Assembly: GCA_937863625.1 (NCBI GenBank) | Contig: CALMGO010000427.1 | Span: 1-5,195 of the forward strand | DNA length: 5,195 nt | From: an uncultured bacterium | GTDB lineage: Bacteria > Planctomycetota > DG-23 > SLPQ01 | Direction of reading: 5' to 3' | In this document: positions 1-5,195 of the stretch, piece by piece | Layout: each line of letters starts with the position of its first letter | Position numbering within the stretch: position 1 is the first letter of the stretch | Position numbers and translations under genes: made by a program | The notes under the pieces: generated by a model | What the model saw: only the letters and a program-made list of their open reading frames with translations | Database searches by the model: none | What the model was told of the DNA's origin: nothing

Positions 1-822
1 CACGACACGCTTTATCATGCGCGGCATGTTGTTCCTGAGCGCCTTTGAAAACGTGCGCACCGTCCCGCGAAACTGACACGCCTCCGGGATAATATTGTAG
101 CCCCTTCCGGCGTTTATCATGCAGATGGAGATGACGGCTGACTCCATCGGGTCGACATTTCGCGAGACGATCTGCTGGAGGGCGACAATCGCTTCCGATG
201 CGGTGAGAACGGGGTCTATCGAGAACTGAGGCGTCGCGCCGTGCGCGCCGCGGCCTTTGATGGTGACGGTCACGTCGTCGACATTGGCCATGATGGGTCC
301 GGCGTCGGCAACGAGGAAGCCGCTTTTCACTTTCGAGAGCACGTGGAGGCCGTAGACCTCGTCGATGCCTTTCATGACGCCTTCGGCGACCATGCCTTTG
401 GCTCCGCCGGGGGGGAACTCCTCTGAAGGCTGAAAAATAAAGCGTATGCTGCCGGAGAGTTCGTTTTTATGCGCGGCAAGGACCTTCGCAACGCCGAGGA
501 GAATCGCGGTGTGCGCATCGTGGCCGCATGCGTGCATGTACTGGTTCTTTGACGCGTAGGGGAGCCGGGTCTCCTCGACGATGGGGAGCGCGTCGATATC
601 GGCGCGAAGCGCGATCGTCTTCCCTGCGCACCCAACATCGAGATAGCCTGCGACGCCCGTGCCGGCCATGCGGCGCGTCTTTATGCCGAAGGAGCGCAGG
701 CGCTTTTCGACGAGGCGCGCCGTCCGCTCCTCTTCAAACGCCATCTCGGGATGCGCGTGAATATCTCTGCGCGTGGCGATTATTTCCTTTTCGACGCTTC
801 GGGCGAGCTTGACAAAATCCAT
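1..822 (-). CDS. M20D-family amidohydrolase (hippurate / N-acyl-amino-acid hydrolase type), C-terminus cut off by window edge
   Basis: The frame is open for 274 codons from an ATG at 822-820 to the left edge, with no stop. The translation starts MDFVKLARSVEKEI. It shows the M20D peptidase series in order: IHAHPE (21-26), LRADIDALPI (72-81), HACGHDAHT (97-105) with the family's metal-ligand Cys99 and His101, PSEE (132-135) with catalytic and metal-binding glutamates, GLHV (158-161) with His160, and GRGAHGA (190-196), where the dimerisation domain begins. Family members are usually about 380-400 residues, so roughly the last third, including the final metal ligand, is outside the window. These are cytosolic metalloenzymes that hydrolyse amide bonds of N-acyl amino acids (hippurate, N-acetyl amino acids, IAA conjugates); I see no signal peptide. 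The substrate cannot be read from the sequence. An AAGGGG ribosome binding site (833-828) lies 5 nt before the ATG, and the gene starts 13 nt after the acyltransferase stop, so it appears to be the fifth operon gene. Confidence 0.9.
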   Translation of the reverse strand, partial: MDFVKLARSVEKEIIATRRDIHAHPEMAFEEERTARLVEKRLRSFGIKTRRMAGTGVAGYLDVGCAGKTIALRADIDALPIVEETRLPYASKNQYMHACGHDAHTAILLGVAKVLAAHKNELSGSIRFIFQPSEEFPPGGAKGMVAEGVMKGIDEVYGLHVLSKVKSGFLVADAGPIMANVDDVTVTIKGRGAHGATPQFSIDPVLTASEAIVALQQIVSRNVDPMESAVISICMINAGRGYNIIPEACQFRGTVRTFSKALRNNMPRMIKRVV

Positions 823-835
823 GACGACCCCTTTT

Positions 836-1579
836 CTAACGTTTGCAGTTCCATTCGCGACTGCCGTATTTTCCGGCGGCAAGGCCGGCGGCGGTTTTCT
901 CTTCGCCGGCGTCGAGAGTCCCCGCAACGAGGGAGACTTCAAAGGCGTTTTCGAACGCCAACGAGAGCGCACGGACTATTGTCGCGGTATCGAGGCGTTT
1001 TTCAACGAGTTGGCCGAGAGAAAGTGCAGAAGGCGCGTAAAGATTGGGCGAAAGCGGCAGCGAACCGTGCTGCAGAAACCGCCCGCCCCGGCGTCTCTGC
1101 GCGCTGCCGAGGAGTTTGGCGCCGGATACGACAATGTCGTATTTCTGCGGTTTTTCAAAACATATATCGGCGCTGCGGCCGGTGGGCGCGTCGCTTAACT
1201 CGGCATTTACACCAAGCCCGCGCAGGCCGTCTCGTATCGCGAGGTGTACCTTCTCGAAAATATCGGCGGCGCGGCGTGGAAAAACACCTTTGCCGAACGG
1301 CCCGGTCAGGCTGTAGGTAAGCTCATCTGCGTGGTATATCGCACCTCCGCCTGTGAGACGACGCGCGATGGGAGTGCCCGCCTCGGCAAATGCTGCGAAA
1401 TCCTTCCATCGCTGGAAATAGCCGAGGCTCCATGCATAGGGGCGCCACGCGTAGAACCGCAGAGTCGCGCGGTCACGGCCACCGAGGAGCAGGGCCTCGT
1501 CACGGGCCATATTGACGGCGGCGGGAAGGGCGTCGTCGATGACCAGACGCCACGAGTCGGTTGCATCGTCAGGAGACAT
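836..1579 (-). CDS. LipM/LplA-family octanoyl/lipoyl transferase or lipoate-protein ligase
   Basis: A 247-residue protein of the BPL/LplA/LipB catalytic fold, which attaches octanoate or lipoate to a lysine of carrier proteins such as GcvH. Visible motifs: N-terminal NMARDEALL (23-31), RFYAW and SLGYFQ (41-56), the RRLTGGGAIYH glycine-rich motif (73-83), ELTYS (86-90), Cys140-Phe followed by YDIVV (147-151), GAKLLGSAQRR (153-163) with the conserved Lys155, FLQHGSL (168-174), and a KYGSREWNCKR end. From memory, Bacillus subtilis LipM has a catalytic cysteine in the same CF...Y(E/D)(I/L)VV context and a similar KYxSxEWNxKR ending, so an octanoyltransferase is favoured. The GGGA motif is more LplA-like, so a ligase is not excluded. 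I chose the ATG at 1579 because homologues begin just before the WRLxxD segment; upstream in-frame residues are the out-of-frame end of gcvPB. It overlaps gcvPB by 11 nt and has no clear ribosome binding site, suggesting translational coupling. Confidence 0.9.
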   Translation of the reverse strand: MSPDDATDSWRLVIDDALPAAVNMARDEALLLGGRDRATLRFYAWRPYAWSLGYFQRWKDFAAFAEAGTPIARRLTGGGAIYHADELTYSLTGPFGKGVFPRRAADIFEKVHLAIRDGLRGLGVNAELSDAPTGRSADICFEKPQKYDIVVSGAKLLGSAQRRRGGRFLQHGSLPLSPNLYAPSALSLGQLVEKRLDTATIVRALSLAFENAFEVSLVAGTLDAGEEKTAAGLAAGKYGSREWNCKR

Positions 1580-3041
1580 CTTTGTTTTCGGGGGGAGTCC
1601 ATGTGAGGCGCGGTTCTTTAACGGCGCGGACGTCGTCGAGGCGTCCGACAGGCATCGTATGAGGAGCGCTTGTGACAATCTCGGGGTTTGTGCGGGCCTC
1701 TTCGACTATGGCTGCAAGGGCGGCGGCAAAGGCGTCGAGCGTCTCCGGGCTCTCGGTCTCGGTCGGCTCGATCATGAGCGCCTCGTGGACGATGAGCGGG
1801 AAGTATATGGTCGGCGGGTGAAAGCCATAATCGAGCAGGCGCTTCGCGATATCGAGGGCTCGTATGCCTTTCTTCGCGAGCTTTTCGGCGGTGACGACGA
1901 ATTCATGGCGGGTATTGGTCGGATACGCGAGGGGAAGAATCCTGGAAACCTTTGCGCGGAGGTAGTCGGAGTTGAAGACGGCCATGTTACCGGCACGCGC
2001 GAGGCCGTCCGGGCCCATGGAGCGGATATAAAGGTAAGCCTTTACGAGCACCCCTATATTGCCTGCGAAGGAGCGCACCCTGCCGATGGATTTGGGCGCG
2101 TCGCAGGAGAGGGCAAATCCCTCCTGCCGCTTAATCACACGCGGGACGGGCAGGTAGGGTTCGAGCATCTTCCTCACGGCCACAGGGCCTGCTCCGGGTC
2201 CGCCGCCGCCATGAGGGGCGCTGAAGGTCTTGTGCGGGTTGTAGTGCATGACATCGACGCCGAAATCACCCGGGCGCGTGATGCCCATGAGGGCGTTCAT
2301 GTTGGCGCCGTCCATGTAGACGAGGGCGCCGGCGTCGTGGAGTATGGCGGATATTTCCTTTATGTGGCTTTCGAATATGCCAAGGGTGTTGGGGTTGGTG
2401 ACCATGAGGGCGGCCACGTCTCCGGTGGCGCGTTTGCGGAGCGCAGCGCGGTCGATGCGCCCCTCGGCGTCGGTGGCGATAACCTCCGGAACGAAGCCGC
2501 AGAGCGCGGCGCTTGCGGGGTTGGTCCCGTGGGCGCTGTCGGGGATGAGCACGACATTGCGTTTGTCAGCGCGGTCGCGGTGGTAGGCGGCGATGACCAT
2601 CATGCCGGCGAGTTCGCCGTGTGCGCCGGCGGCGGGCGAAAGAGTCACGGCGTCAAGGCCGGCGATTTCGGCGAGGTAATTCTGGAGATTCCACAGCACC
2701 TCCAGAAGCCCCTCTACGTCGGCGTCATCCTGATAGGGGTGCGCGGCGGTGAACCCGTCGAGGGCGGCGAGGCGTTCGTTGGCACGGGGGTTGTACTTCA
2801 TGGTGCAGGAGCCGAGAGGGTAGAAGTGCGTGTCGACGGAGAAATTAAGATGCGAGAGGCGCGTGTAGTGGCGGGTGACCTCGACCTCGCTCGTCTCGGG
2901 GAGAAGCGGCGGGTTTTTTCGCGCGGCCCAGGGGGGCGCGGGAGCTGCGGGGGCGGCAACCGGTTCGAAGAGCATGCCTCGCCTGCCGGGCGAGGAGTAT
3001 TCGAAGATAAGCGGCCCGGCGGCGGTATTTTCGGGTGTCAT
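1569..3041 (-). CDS. gcvPB: Glycine dehydrogenase (decarboxylating) subunit 2, PLP-binding half of the P-protein
   Basis: A complete 490-residue protein, the usual size for the C-terminal half of a split P-protein. With GcvPA it decarboxylates glycine and transfers the aminomethyl group to lipoyl-GcvH in the cytosol. Signature motifs: LIFEYSSPGRRG (11-22), RHYTRLS (57-63), FYPLGSCTMKYNP (73-85), SPAAGAHGE (135-143), DSAHGTNPASA (168-178), VTNPNTLGIFE (214-224), MDGANMNA (243-250), and NPHKTFSAPHGGGGPG (268-283), in which Lys271 is the expected PLP Schiff-base lysine. Residues 27-40 are Ala/Pro-rich and look like a variable linker. The ATG (3041-3039) overlaps the gcvPA TGA in an ATGA junction, with an AGGAGG site 6 nt upstream inside gcvPA, so the start is well supported. 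Its 3' end overlaps the acyltransferase start. Confidence 0.97.
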   Translation of the reverse strand: MTPENTAAGPLIFEYSSPGRRGMLFEPVAAPAAPAPPWAARKNPPLLPETSEVEVTRHYTRLSHLNFSVDTHFYPLGSCTMKYNPRANERLAALDGFTAAHPYQDDADVEGLLEVLWNLQNYLAEIAGLDAVTLSPAAGAHGELAGMMVIAAYHRDRADKRNVVLIPDSAHGTNPASAALCGFVPEVIATDAEGRIDRAALRKRATGDVAALMVTNPNTLGIFESHIKEISAILHDAGALVYMDGANMNALMGITRPGDFGVDVMHYNPHKTFSAPHGGGGPGAGPVAVRKMLEPYLPVPRVIKRQEGFALSCDAPKSIGRVRSFAGNIGVLVKAYLYIRSMGPDGLARAGNMAVFNSDYLRAKVSRILPLAYPTNTRHEFVVTAEKLAKKGIRALDIAKRLLDYGFHPPTIYFPLIVHEALMIEPTETESPETLDAFAAALAAIVEEARTNPEIVTSAPHTMPVGRLDDVRAVKEPRLTWTPPENKDVS

Positions 3042-4402
3042 GTGCGGCCTCCTGCACGCTCAAGCGCAGCAGCGAGGGCGTCGATTTCATCGACGGTGCG
3101 TTTTTCGGTGACGGCAACGAGGAGGTCTTTTTCGCGGCCGGGGAAAAATCTTTCGAGCGGGACGCCGGCGAGAATCCCATCGCCGCGGACGTCGCGGACG
3201 ACGTCGGCTGCGCGGCGCGGGCAAGTGACTGCAAACTCGTTAAAGAACGGCGCGTCGTAGACGAGGCTGTAGCCGTCGACGGCTGCTATCTTTCGCGCGG
3301 CGTAGTGCGCCAGGGCCGTTGACGCTTCGCCGGCCTCGCGGAGTCCGCGCGGGCCCAGGAGCGAGAGGTACACGGTGGCGCGAAGCGACATCAACGCATG
3401 GTTGGTGCAGATATTGGATGTGGCGCGTTCGCGGCGGATGTGCTGTTCCCGCGTCTGAAACGTAAGGGTAAATCCGCGGCGGCCGGAGGCGTCGCGCGTC
3501 TCGCCCGCCACGCGTCCGGGCAGCTGGCGGATGTATTCCATGCGGGTGGCCATGAATCCAAACGCCGGCCCGCCGTAGTACTGGTAACACCCGAGCGGCT
3601 GTCCGTCGCCGCAGACGATATCGGCGCCGAGGAGTGCGGGCGCTTCGAGCACACCGAGGGTGAAGGGGTTGACAACGGCGATGGAGAGAGCGCCTTGGGC
3701 GCGCGCGACGTCGAAGATGTCCCTGAGCGGCTCGATGGAGCCGAGGAAGCCGGGGTTGGCTGCGACGACCGCAAACGCGCCGGCGGCATTGGCGGCTATA
3801 TCAGCGACATTGGTTACGCCGTTTTCCAAGCGCGTTGTAATGATCTCGATGTCGGTAAACTGCACGTAGGTGCGGAGCGTCTCGATGTATTCGGGGTGGA
3901 GCGACGCCGAGACGACGACTTTGGACGATTTGCGATGGAGGCGTTTTGCCATGAGTACCGCCTCGGCGACGGCGGTCGCGCCGTCATAGACTCCGGCATT
4001 TGAGACATCGGCGCCGGTGAGGGAGGCGATCATGGTCTGGTATTCGAAAATAGCGGAGAGCGTTCCCTGGCCTGCCTCAGCCTGGTAGGGCGTGTACGCG
4101 GTGAGAAACTCACCACGCGCGGCCACGGCGTCAACCGCGGCCGGTATGAAATGGTCATAACAACCGGCACCCAGAAAAGAGGCTGCCTCAGCGGTGGTGG
4201 AATTACGGCCGGCGCAAAGACGCGCGTGGCGTGTAAGTTCAGGCTCGCTCAGGGCTCTTGGAATGTCAAGCGGCTTTTGCAGCCTGAGGTCCGGCAGGAT
4301 GCTCTGGACGAGGTATTCCTCGGTAAGCCCCGCGGCCTCAAGCGCTTCGGCCCTTTGGATGTCAGTTGTCGGCAGATAAGGATGTTCTTTCCCGGCCGAC
4401 AC
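3038..4402 (-). CDS. gcvPA: Glycine dehydrogenase (decarboxylating) subunit 1, N-terminal half of the split P-protein
   Basis: A complete 454-residue protein, normal for GcvPA. It pairs with GcvPB to form the active P-protein and lacks the PLP lysine, as expected for this half. Recognisable segments: HPYLPTTD (7-14), FLGAGCYDHFIPAAV (76-90), RGEFLTAYTPYQAEAGQGT (96-114), FEYQTMIASLTG (119-130), SNAGVYDGATA (134-144), the NPGFLGSIE region (216-224), and REQHIRRERATSNICT (318-333). The start is a GTG (4402-4400). It is supported by an AGAGGA ribosome binding site 8 nt upstream, by the N-terminus beginning right at the conserved YxP segment, and by the absence of a nearby in-frame ATG. It lies 14 nt after gcvH and overlaps gcvPB by 4 nt, consistent with stoichiometric expression of the two halves. 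Confidence 0.97.
   Translation of the reverse strand: MSAGKEHPYLPTTDIQRAEALEAAGLTEEYLVQSILPDLRLQKPLDIPRALSEPELTRHARLCAGRNSTTAEAASFLGAGCYDHFIPAAVDAVAARGEFLTAYTPYQAEAGQGTLSAIFEYQTMIASLTGADVSNAGVYDGATAVAEAVLMAKRLHRKSSKVVVSASLHPEYIETLRTYVQFTDIEIITTRLENGVTNVADIAANAAGAFAVVAANPGFLGSIEPLRDIFDVARAQGALSIAVVNPFTLGVLEAPALLGADIVCGDGQPLGCYQYYGGPAFGFMATRMEYIRQLPGRVAGETRDASGRRGFTLTFQTREQHIRRERATSNICTNHALMSLRATVYLSLLGPRGLREAGEASTALAHYAARKIAAVDGYSLVYDAPFFNEFAVTCPRRAADVVRDVRGDGILAGVPLERFFPGREKDLLVAVTEKRTVDEIDALAAALERAGGRT
3048..3053 (-). promoter_or_regulatory. Ribosome binding site for gcvPB, inside the end of gcvPA
   Basis: A perfect AGGAGG on the minus strand, 6 nt before the gcvPB ATG, embedded in the Ala-Gly-Gly codons at the end of gcvPA. 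Together with the ATGA stop-start overlap it indicates that the two P-protein halves are translated in a coupled way. Confidence 0.8.
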
Positions 4403-4410
4403 CTATTTTT

Positions 4411-4416
4411 TCCTCT
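4411..4416 (-). promoter_or_regulatory. Ribosome binding site for gcvPA, supporting its GTG start
   Basis: Read on the minus strand this is AGAGGA, 8 nt upstream of the GTG at 4402-4400 and directly after the gcvH TAA stop (4419-4417). It decides the gcvPA start, because no ATG is available near the N-terminus. Confidence 0.75.
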
Positions 4417-4860
4417 TTAGAAGTCTTCGTCCTCGTCGCCGCCGAAGTCCTCGTCTTCCTCGTCGTCTTCGTCGTCTTCGTCCTCGTCCTCGATGAACGA
4501 GTCATACTCTTCATGGGTCATGAGTTCGTCGAGCTGGTCAAGGTCGGAGGCCTTGATCCTGATGAGCCATCCGTCGCCGTAGGGGTCCTTGGACAGGACT
4601 GCGGGGTCGTCGACGACCGCGTCATTGACGGCAACCACCTCGCCGTCGCAGGGCGCGACGAGTTCGGCGACGGTTTTTACGCTTTCAACCTCGCCGAAAG
4701 GGTCTCCCATGCTGGTTTTTTCGCCGGTGGCGGGCAGGTCGACGTAGGTGATATCGCGGAGTTCGCGCACGGCGTAGTCGGATATTCCGACTGTGACGAT
4801 GTCGCCTTCGGCGCGCGCCCATTCGTGGGTTTCGGCGAACTTGGCCTTATCGGTACTCAT
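4417..4860 (-). CDS. gcvH: Glycine cleavage system H-protein with an unusual acidic C-terminal tail
   Basis: A 147-residue lipoyl carrier protein. It shuttles the aminomethyl intermediate from the P-protein to the T-protein and then to the L-protein. Motifs: THEWAR (11-16), VGISDYA (24-30), the YVDLPATGE strand (39-47), and GEVESVKTVAEL (56-67), in which Lys62 is the expected lipoylation site; then PCDGEVVAVN (70-79) and DPYGDGWLIRI (92-102). The standard domain ends around residue 122. Beyond it is an extension in which 20 of residues 124-147 are Asp or Glu, making the protein longer than the usual 125-130 residues. The ATG at 4860 has an AGGAGG site (4874-4869) 8 nt upstream. It is the first gene of the operon. 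Lys62 is the likely substrate of the acyltransferase at 1579-836. Confidence 0.97.
   Translation of the reverse strand: MSTDKAKFAETHEWARAEGDIVTVGISDYAVRELRDITYVDLPATGEKTSMGDPFGEVESVKTVAELVAPCDGEVVAVNDAVVDDPAVLSKDPYGDGWLIRIKASDLDQLDELMTHEEYDSFIEDEDEDDEDDEEDEDFGGDEDEDF
4420..4491 (-). repeat. GA-rich low-complexity codon run encoding the acidic GcvH tail
   Basis: Codons for GcvH residues 124-147 are almost all GAC/GAT, GAA or GAG. On the plus strand this gives an irregular run of cgtcgt, cgtctt and cgtcct triplets. Residues 124-138 are uninterrupted Asp/Glu, then Phe-Gly-Gly, then five more acidic residues and a final Phe. The near-trinucleotide repetition suggests growth by replication slippage, and such a run can vary in length between strains or be misassembled. 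Confidence 0.8.
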
Positions 4861-4868
4861 CTCTTATC

Positions 4869-4874
4869 CCTCCT
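4869..4874 (-). promoter_or_regulatory. Ribosome binding site for gcvH
   Basis: Perfect AGGAGG on the minus strand, 8 nt upstream of the gcvH ATG. It is single-stranded in the simple hairpin model of the leader, about 30 nt downstream of the nearer hairpin. Confidence 0.8.
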
Positions 4875-4902
4875 GGTATTCCAACACTTGATATCTCAGA
4901 GA

Positions 4903-4928
4903 CGGAGGCAACCGCGCGGCGGCCTCCG
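4903..4928 (-). promoter_or_regulatory. Leader hairpin 2, upstream of gcvH
   Basis: On the minus strand CGGAGGC (4928-4922) pairs perfectly with GCCTCCG (4909-4903), a 7-bp GC-rich stem enclosing a 12-nt loop that itself contains the palindrome CCGCGCGG. No T-run follows, so it is not a classical terminator. It lies in the transcribed leader, 42 nt before the gcvH start, and could be a regulatory element or simply a stabilising stem. Confidence 0.5.
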
Positions 4929-4951
4929 ATGGTGTCCGGTATGTCACATGC

Positions 4952-4972
4952 GAGCGCGTAAAGCCGCTGCTC
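4952..4972 (-). promoter_or_regulatory. Leader hairpin 1, upstream of gcvH
   Basis: On the minus strand GAGC-A-GCG (4972-4965) can pair with CGC-GCTC (4958-4952) as a 7-bp stem with one bulged A and a 6-nt GCTTTA loop. It lies about 20 nt downstream of the predicted transcription start and before hairpin 2. The pairing was found by eye; its significance in GC-rich sequence is uncertain. Confidence 0.4.
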
Positions 4973-4996
4973 TCAATTCATGCCTTTCGCGCCGAT

Positions 4997-5025
4997 AGGG
5001 TAAGAGTGGGGGCAAGCCCTGTCAA
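4997..5025 (-). promoter_or_regulatory. Predicted sigma70-type promoter of the gcvH operon
   Basis: On the minus strand a perfect -35 box TTGACA (5025-5020) is followed, after 17 nt, by TACCCT (5002-4997) as a degenerate -10 box with the key T, A and final T retained. Transcription would begin near 4990, leaving a leader of about 130 nt before gcvH. Position, spacing and the AT-rich stretch just upstream (about 5028-5058) support it. The weak -10 would fit a regulated promoter. Confidence 0.65.
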
Positions 5026-5035
5026 GAAACTCTTG
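5010..5035. promoter_or_regulatory. Inverted repeats overlapping the promoter, possible operators
   Basis: Two small dyads sit on the promoter. CAAGA-AAC-TCTTG (5023-5035, plus strand) overlaps the -35 box, and GGGC-AA-GCCC (5010-5019) fills most of the spacer between -35 and -10. Either could bind a repressor or activator, but both are short and no regulator gene is visible in the window. Confidence 0.3.
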
Positions 5036-5044
5036 GAATTTTAG

Positions 5045-5058
5045 AAAAAGTTCTTTTT
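5045..5058. promoter_or_regulatory. AT-rich dyad upstream of the promoter
   Basis: On the plus strand AAAAAG-TT-CTTTTT is a near-perfect dyad about 20 bp upstream of the -35 box, in an otherwise GC-rich region. It could act as an UP element or protein binding site for the gcvH promoter. As RNA its 2-nt loop could not form as drawn and the stem would be weak, so I do not call it a terminator for the upstream gene. Confidence 0.3.
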
Positions 5059-5125
5059 GGGAGCATTGTGAGTATAAACCGGCGCATGCAGCGGCAAGTT
5101 CCCATGGGCGCGGACAAAACTGGGC

Positions 5126-5195
5126 TTAAATGCTGCCTGCGGCGTCCGTATCGCGCTGGAGCGCTTCGAGCCCCTCGAGGTAGGCCGCCAGGCAA
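5126..5195 (-). CDS. 3' end of an unidentified upstream gene (22 codons visible)
   Basis: On the minus strand a frame enters from the right edge and reads CLAAYLEGLEALQRDTDAAGSI before a TAA at 5128-5126. Codons are mostly G/C-ending (GCG, GCC, TAC, CTC, GAG), as in the neighbouring genes, and the peptide looks like an amphipathic C-terminal helix. It does not resemble the end of GcvT, the usual gene before gcvH, but 22 residues are too few to identify it. No clear terminator follows. The call rests on codon style and orientation only. Confidence 0.5.
   Translation of the reverse strand, partial: CLAAYLEGLEALQRDTDAAGSI

Larger units (their letters stand above)
4861..5125. other. Intergenic and leader region before gcvH
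   Basis: This 265-nt stretch has no credible gene. It holds the promoter (5025-4997), the dyads around it, an AT-rich patch, two leader hairpins and the gcvH ribosome binding site. The octamer CCCATGGG (5101-5108) is palindromic but has no evident role. On the minus strand the leader contains only start-stop scraps, such as ATG-AAT-TGA at 4981-4973, with no convincing leader peptide. Confidence 0.6.

Noticed and set aside
1580..1678. Longer version of the acyltransferase starting at an ATG at 1678
   Set aside because: The extra 33 residues are the out-of-frame gcvPB C-terminus and do not resemble the family N-terminus, which begins just before the WRLxxD segment.
1512..3260. A 582-codon open frame on the plus strand
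   Set aside because: It lies antisense to gcvPB, whose family motifs are unmistakable. Its translation is Gly/Val/His-rich with no recognisable motif, as expected from the reverse complement of a GC-rich gene.
3398..4003. A 201-codon open frame on the plus strand
   Set aside because: Antisense shadow of gcvPA, with no motif and no ribosome binding site worth noting.
4861..4990. Canonical glycine riboswitch in the gcvH leader
   Set aside because: A GAGAG and a CACC...CGGAGG are present, but the conserved CCGAAGG-type core and the following GGACAGA-type segment are not, and the stems found do not match the known arrangement. A covariance-model search would settle it.
4366..4998. A 210-codon open frame on the plus strand with a Val/Leu/Phe-rich start resembling a membrane segment
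   Set aside because: The hydrophobic stretch is the antisense of the Asp/Glu codons in the gcvH tail. The frame covers all of gcvH and its promoter on the opposite strand.
5045..5058. Rho-independent terminator for the gene ending at 5126
   Set aside because: The dyad is all A/T apart from one G-C pair, has a 2-nt loop, and lies about 70 nt after the stop without a GC-rich stem.
5129..5182. Short plus-strand frame starting at an ATG near 5130
   Set aside because: It hits TAG after 17 codons and has no ribosome binding site. The minus-strand frame over the same bases has better codon style and matches the neighbours' direction.

Overview
The window is a compact operon on the minus strand, read from high to low coordinates. 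It carries most of a glycine cleavage system plus a lipoate-attachment enzyme and an amidohydrolase. Order of transcription: a promoter near 5025-4997, a leader of about 130 nt, gcvH (4860-4417), gcvPA (4402-3038), gcvPB (3041-1569), a LipM/LplA-family acyltransferase (1579-836), and an M20D amidohydrolase that starts at 822 and runs off the left edge. Gaps are 14 and 13 nt and overlaps are 4 and 11 nt, so the five genes are very probably cotranscribed. At the right edge, 5195-5126 looks like the last 22 codons of another minus-strand gene, separated from gcvH by the promoter region.

How the genes fit together: GcvPA and GcvPB form the split, two-subunit P-protein (PLP-dependent glycine decarboxylase). 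It passes the aminomethyl group to the lipoyl arm on GcvH. The fourth gene resembles enzymes that put octanoyl or lipoyl groups on GcvH-type domains, so the carrier and its modifying enzyme are made together. The fifth gene belongs to the family of hippurate and N-acyl-amino-acid hydrolases, so it could release free glycine for the pathway; that is inference. GcvT (T-protein), the L-protein and lipoyl synthase are not in the window.

Organism: a Gram-negative-like, GC-rich bacterium (my estimate is about 60% GC) with good AGGAGG ribosome binding sites and a sigma70-type promoter. Split gcvPA/gcvPB followed by a lipoate ligase or transferase gene occurs in Deltaproteobacteria-like lineages and in several uncultured bacterial phyla. 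Noticeable ATA isoleucine use (6 of 22 Ile codons in the M20 fragment) despite the GC-rich background is a mild lineage hint. I cannot name a genus.

The core metabolism is ordinary. The parts worth a second look are: the very acidic C-terminal tail on GcvH (20 of its last 24 residues are Asp or Glu); the leader with two predicted hairpins that does not look like a canonical glycine riboswitch; the inverted repeats on the promoter; the acyltransferase that combines a LipM-like cysteine with an LplA-like glycine-rich motif; and the amidohydrolase in a glycine-degrading operon. I see no mobile element, CRISPR array, tRNA or rRNA. The long plus-strand reading frames are antisense shadows of the minus-strand genes.
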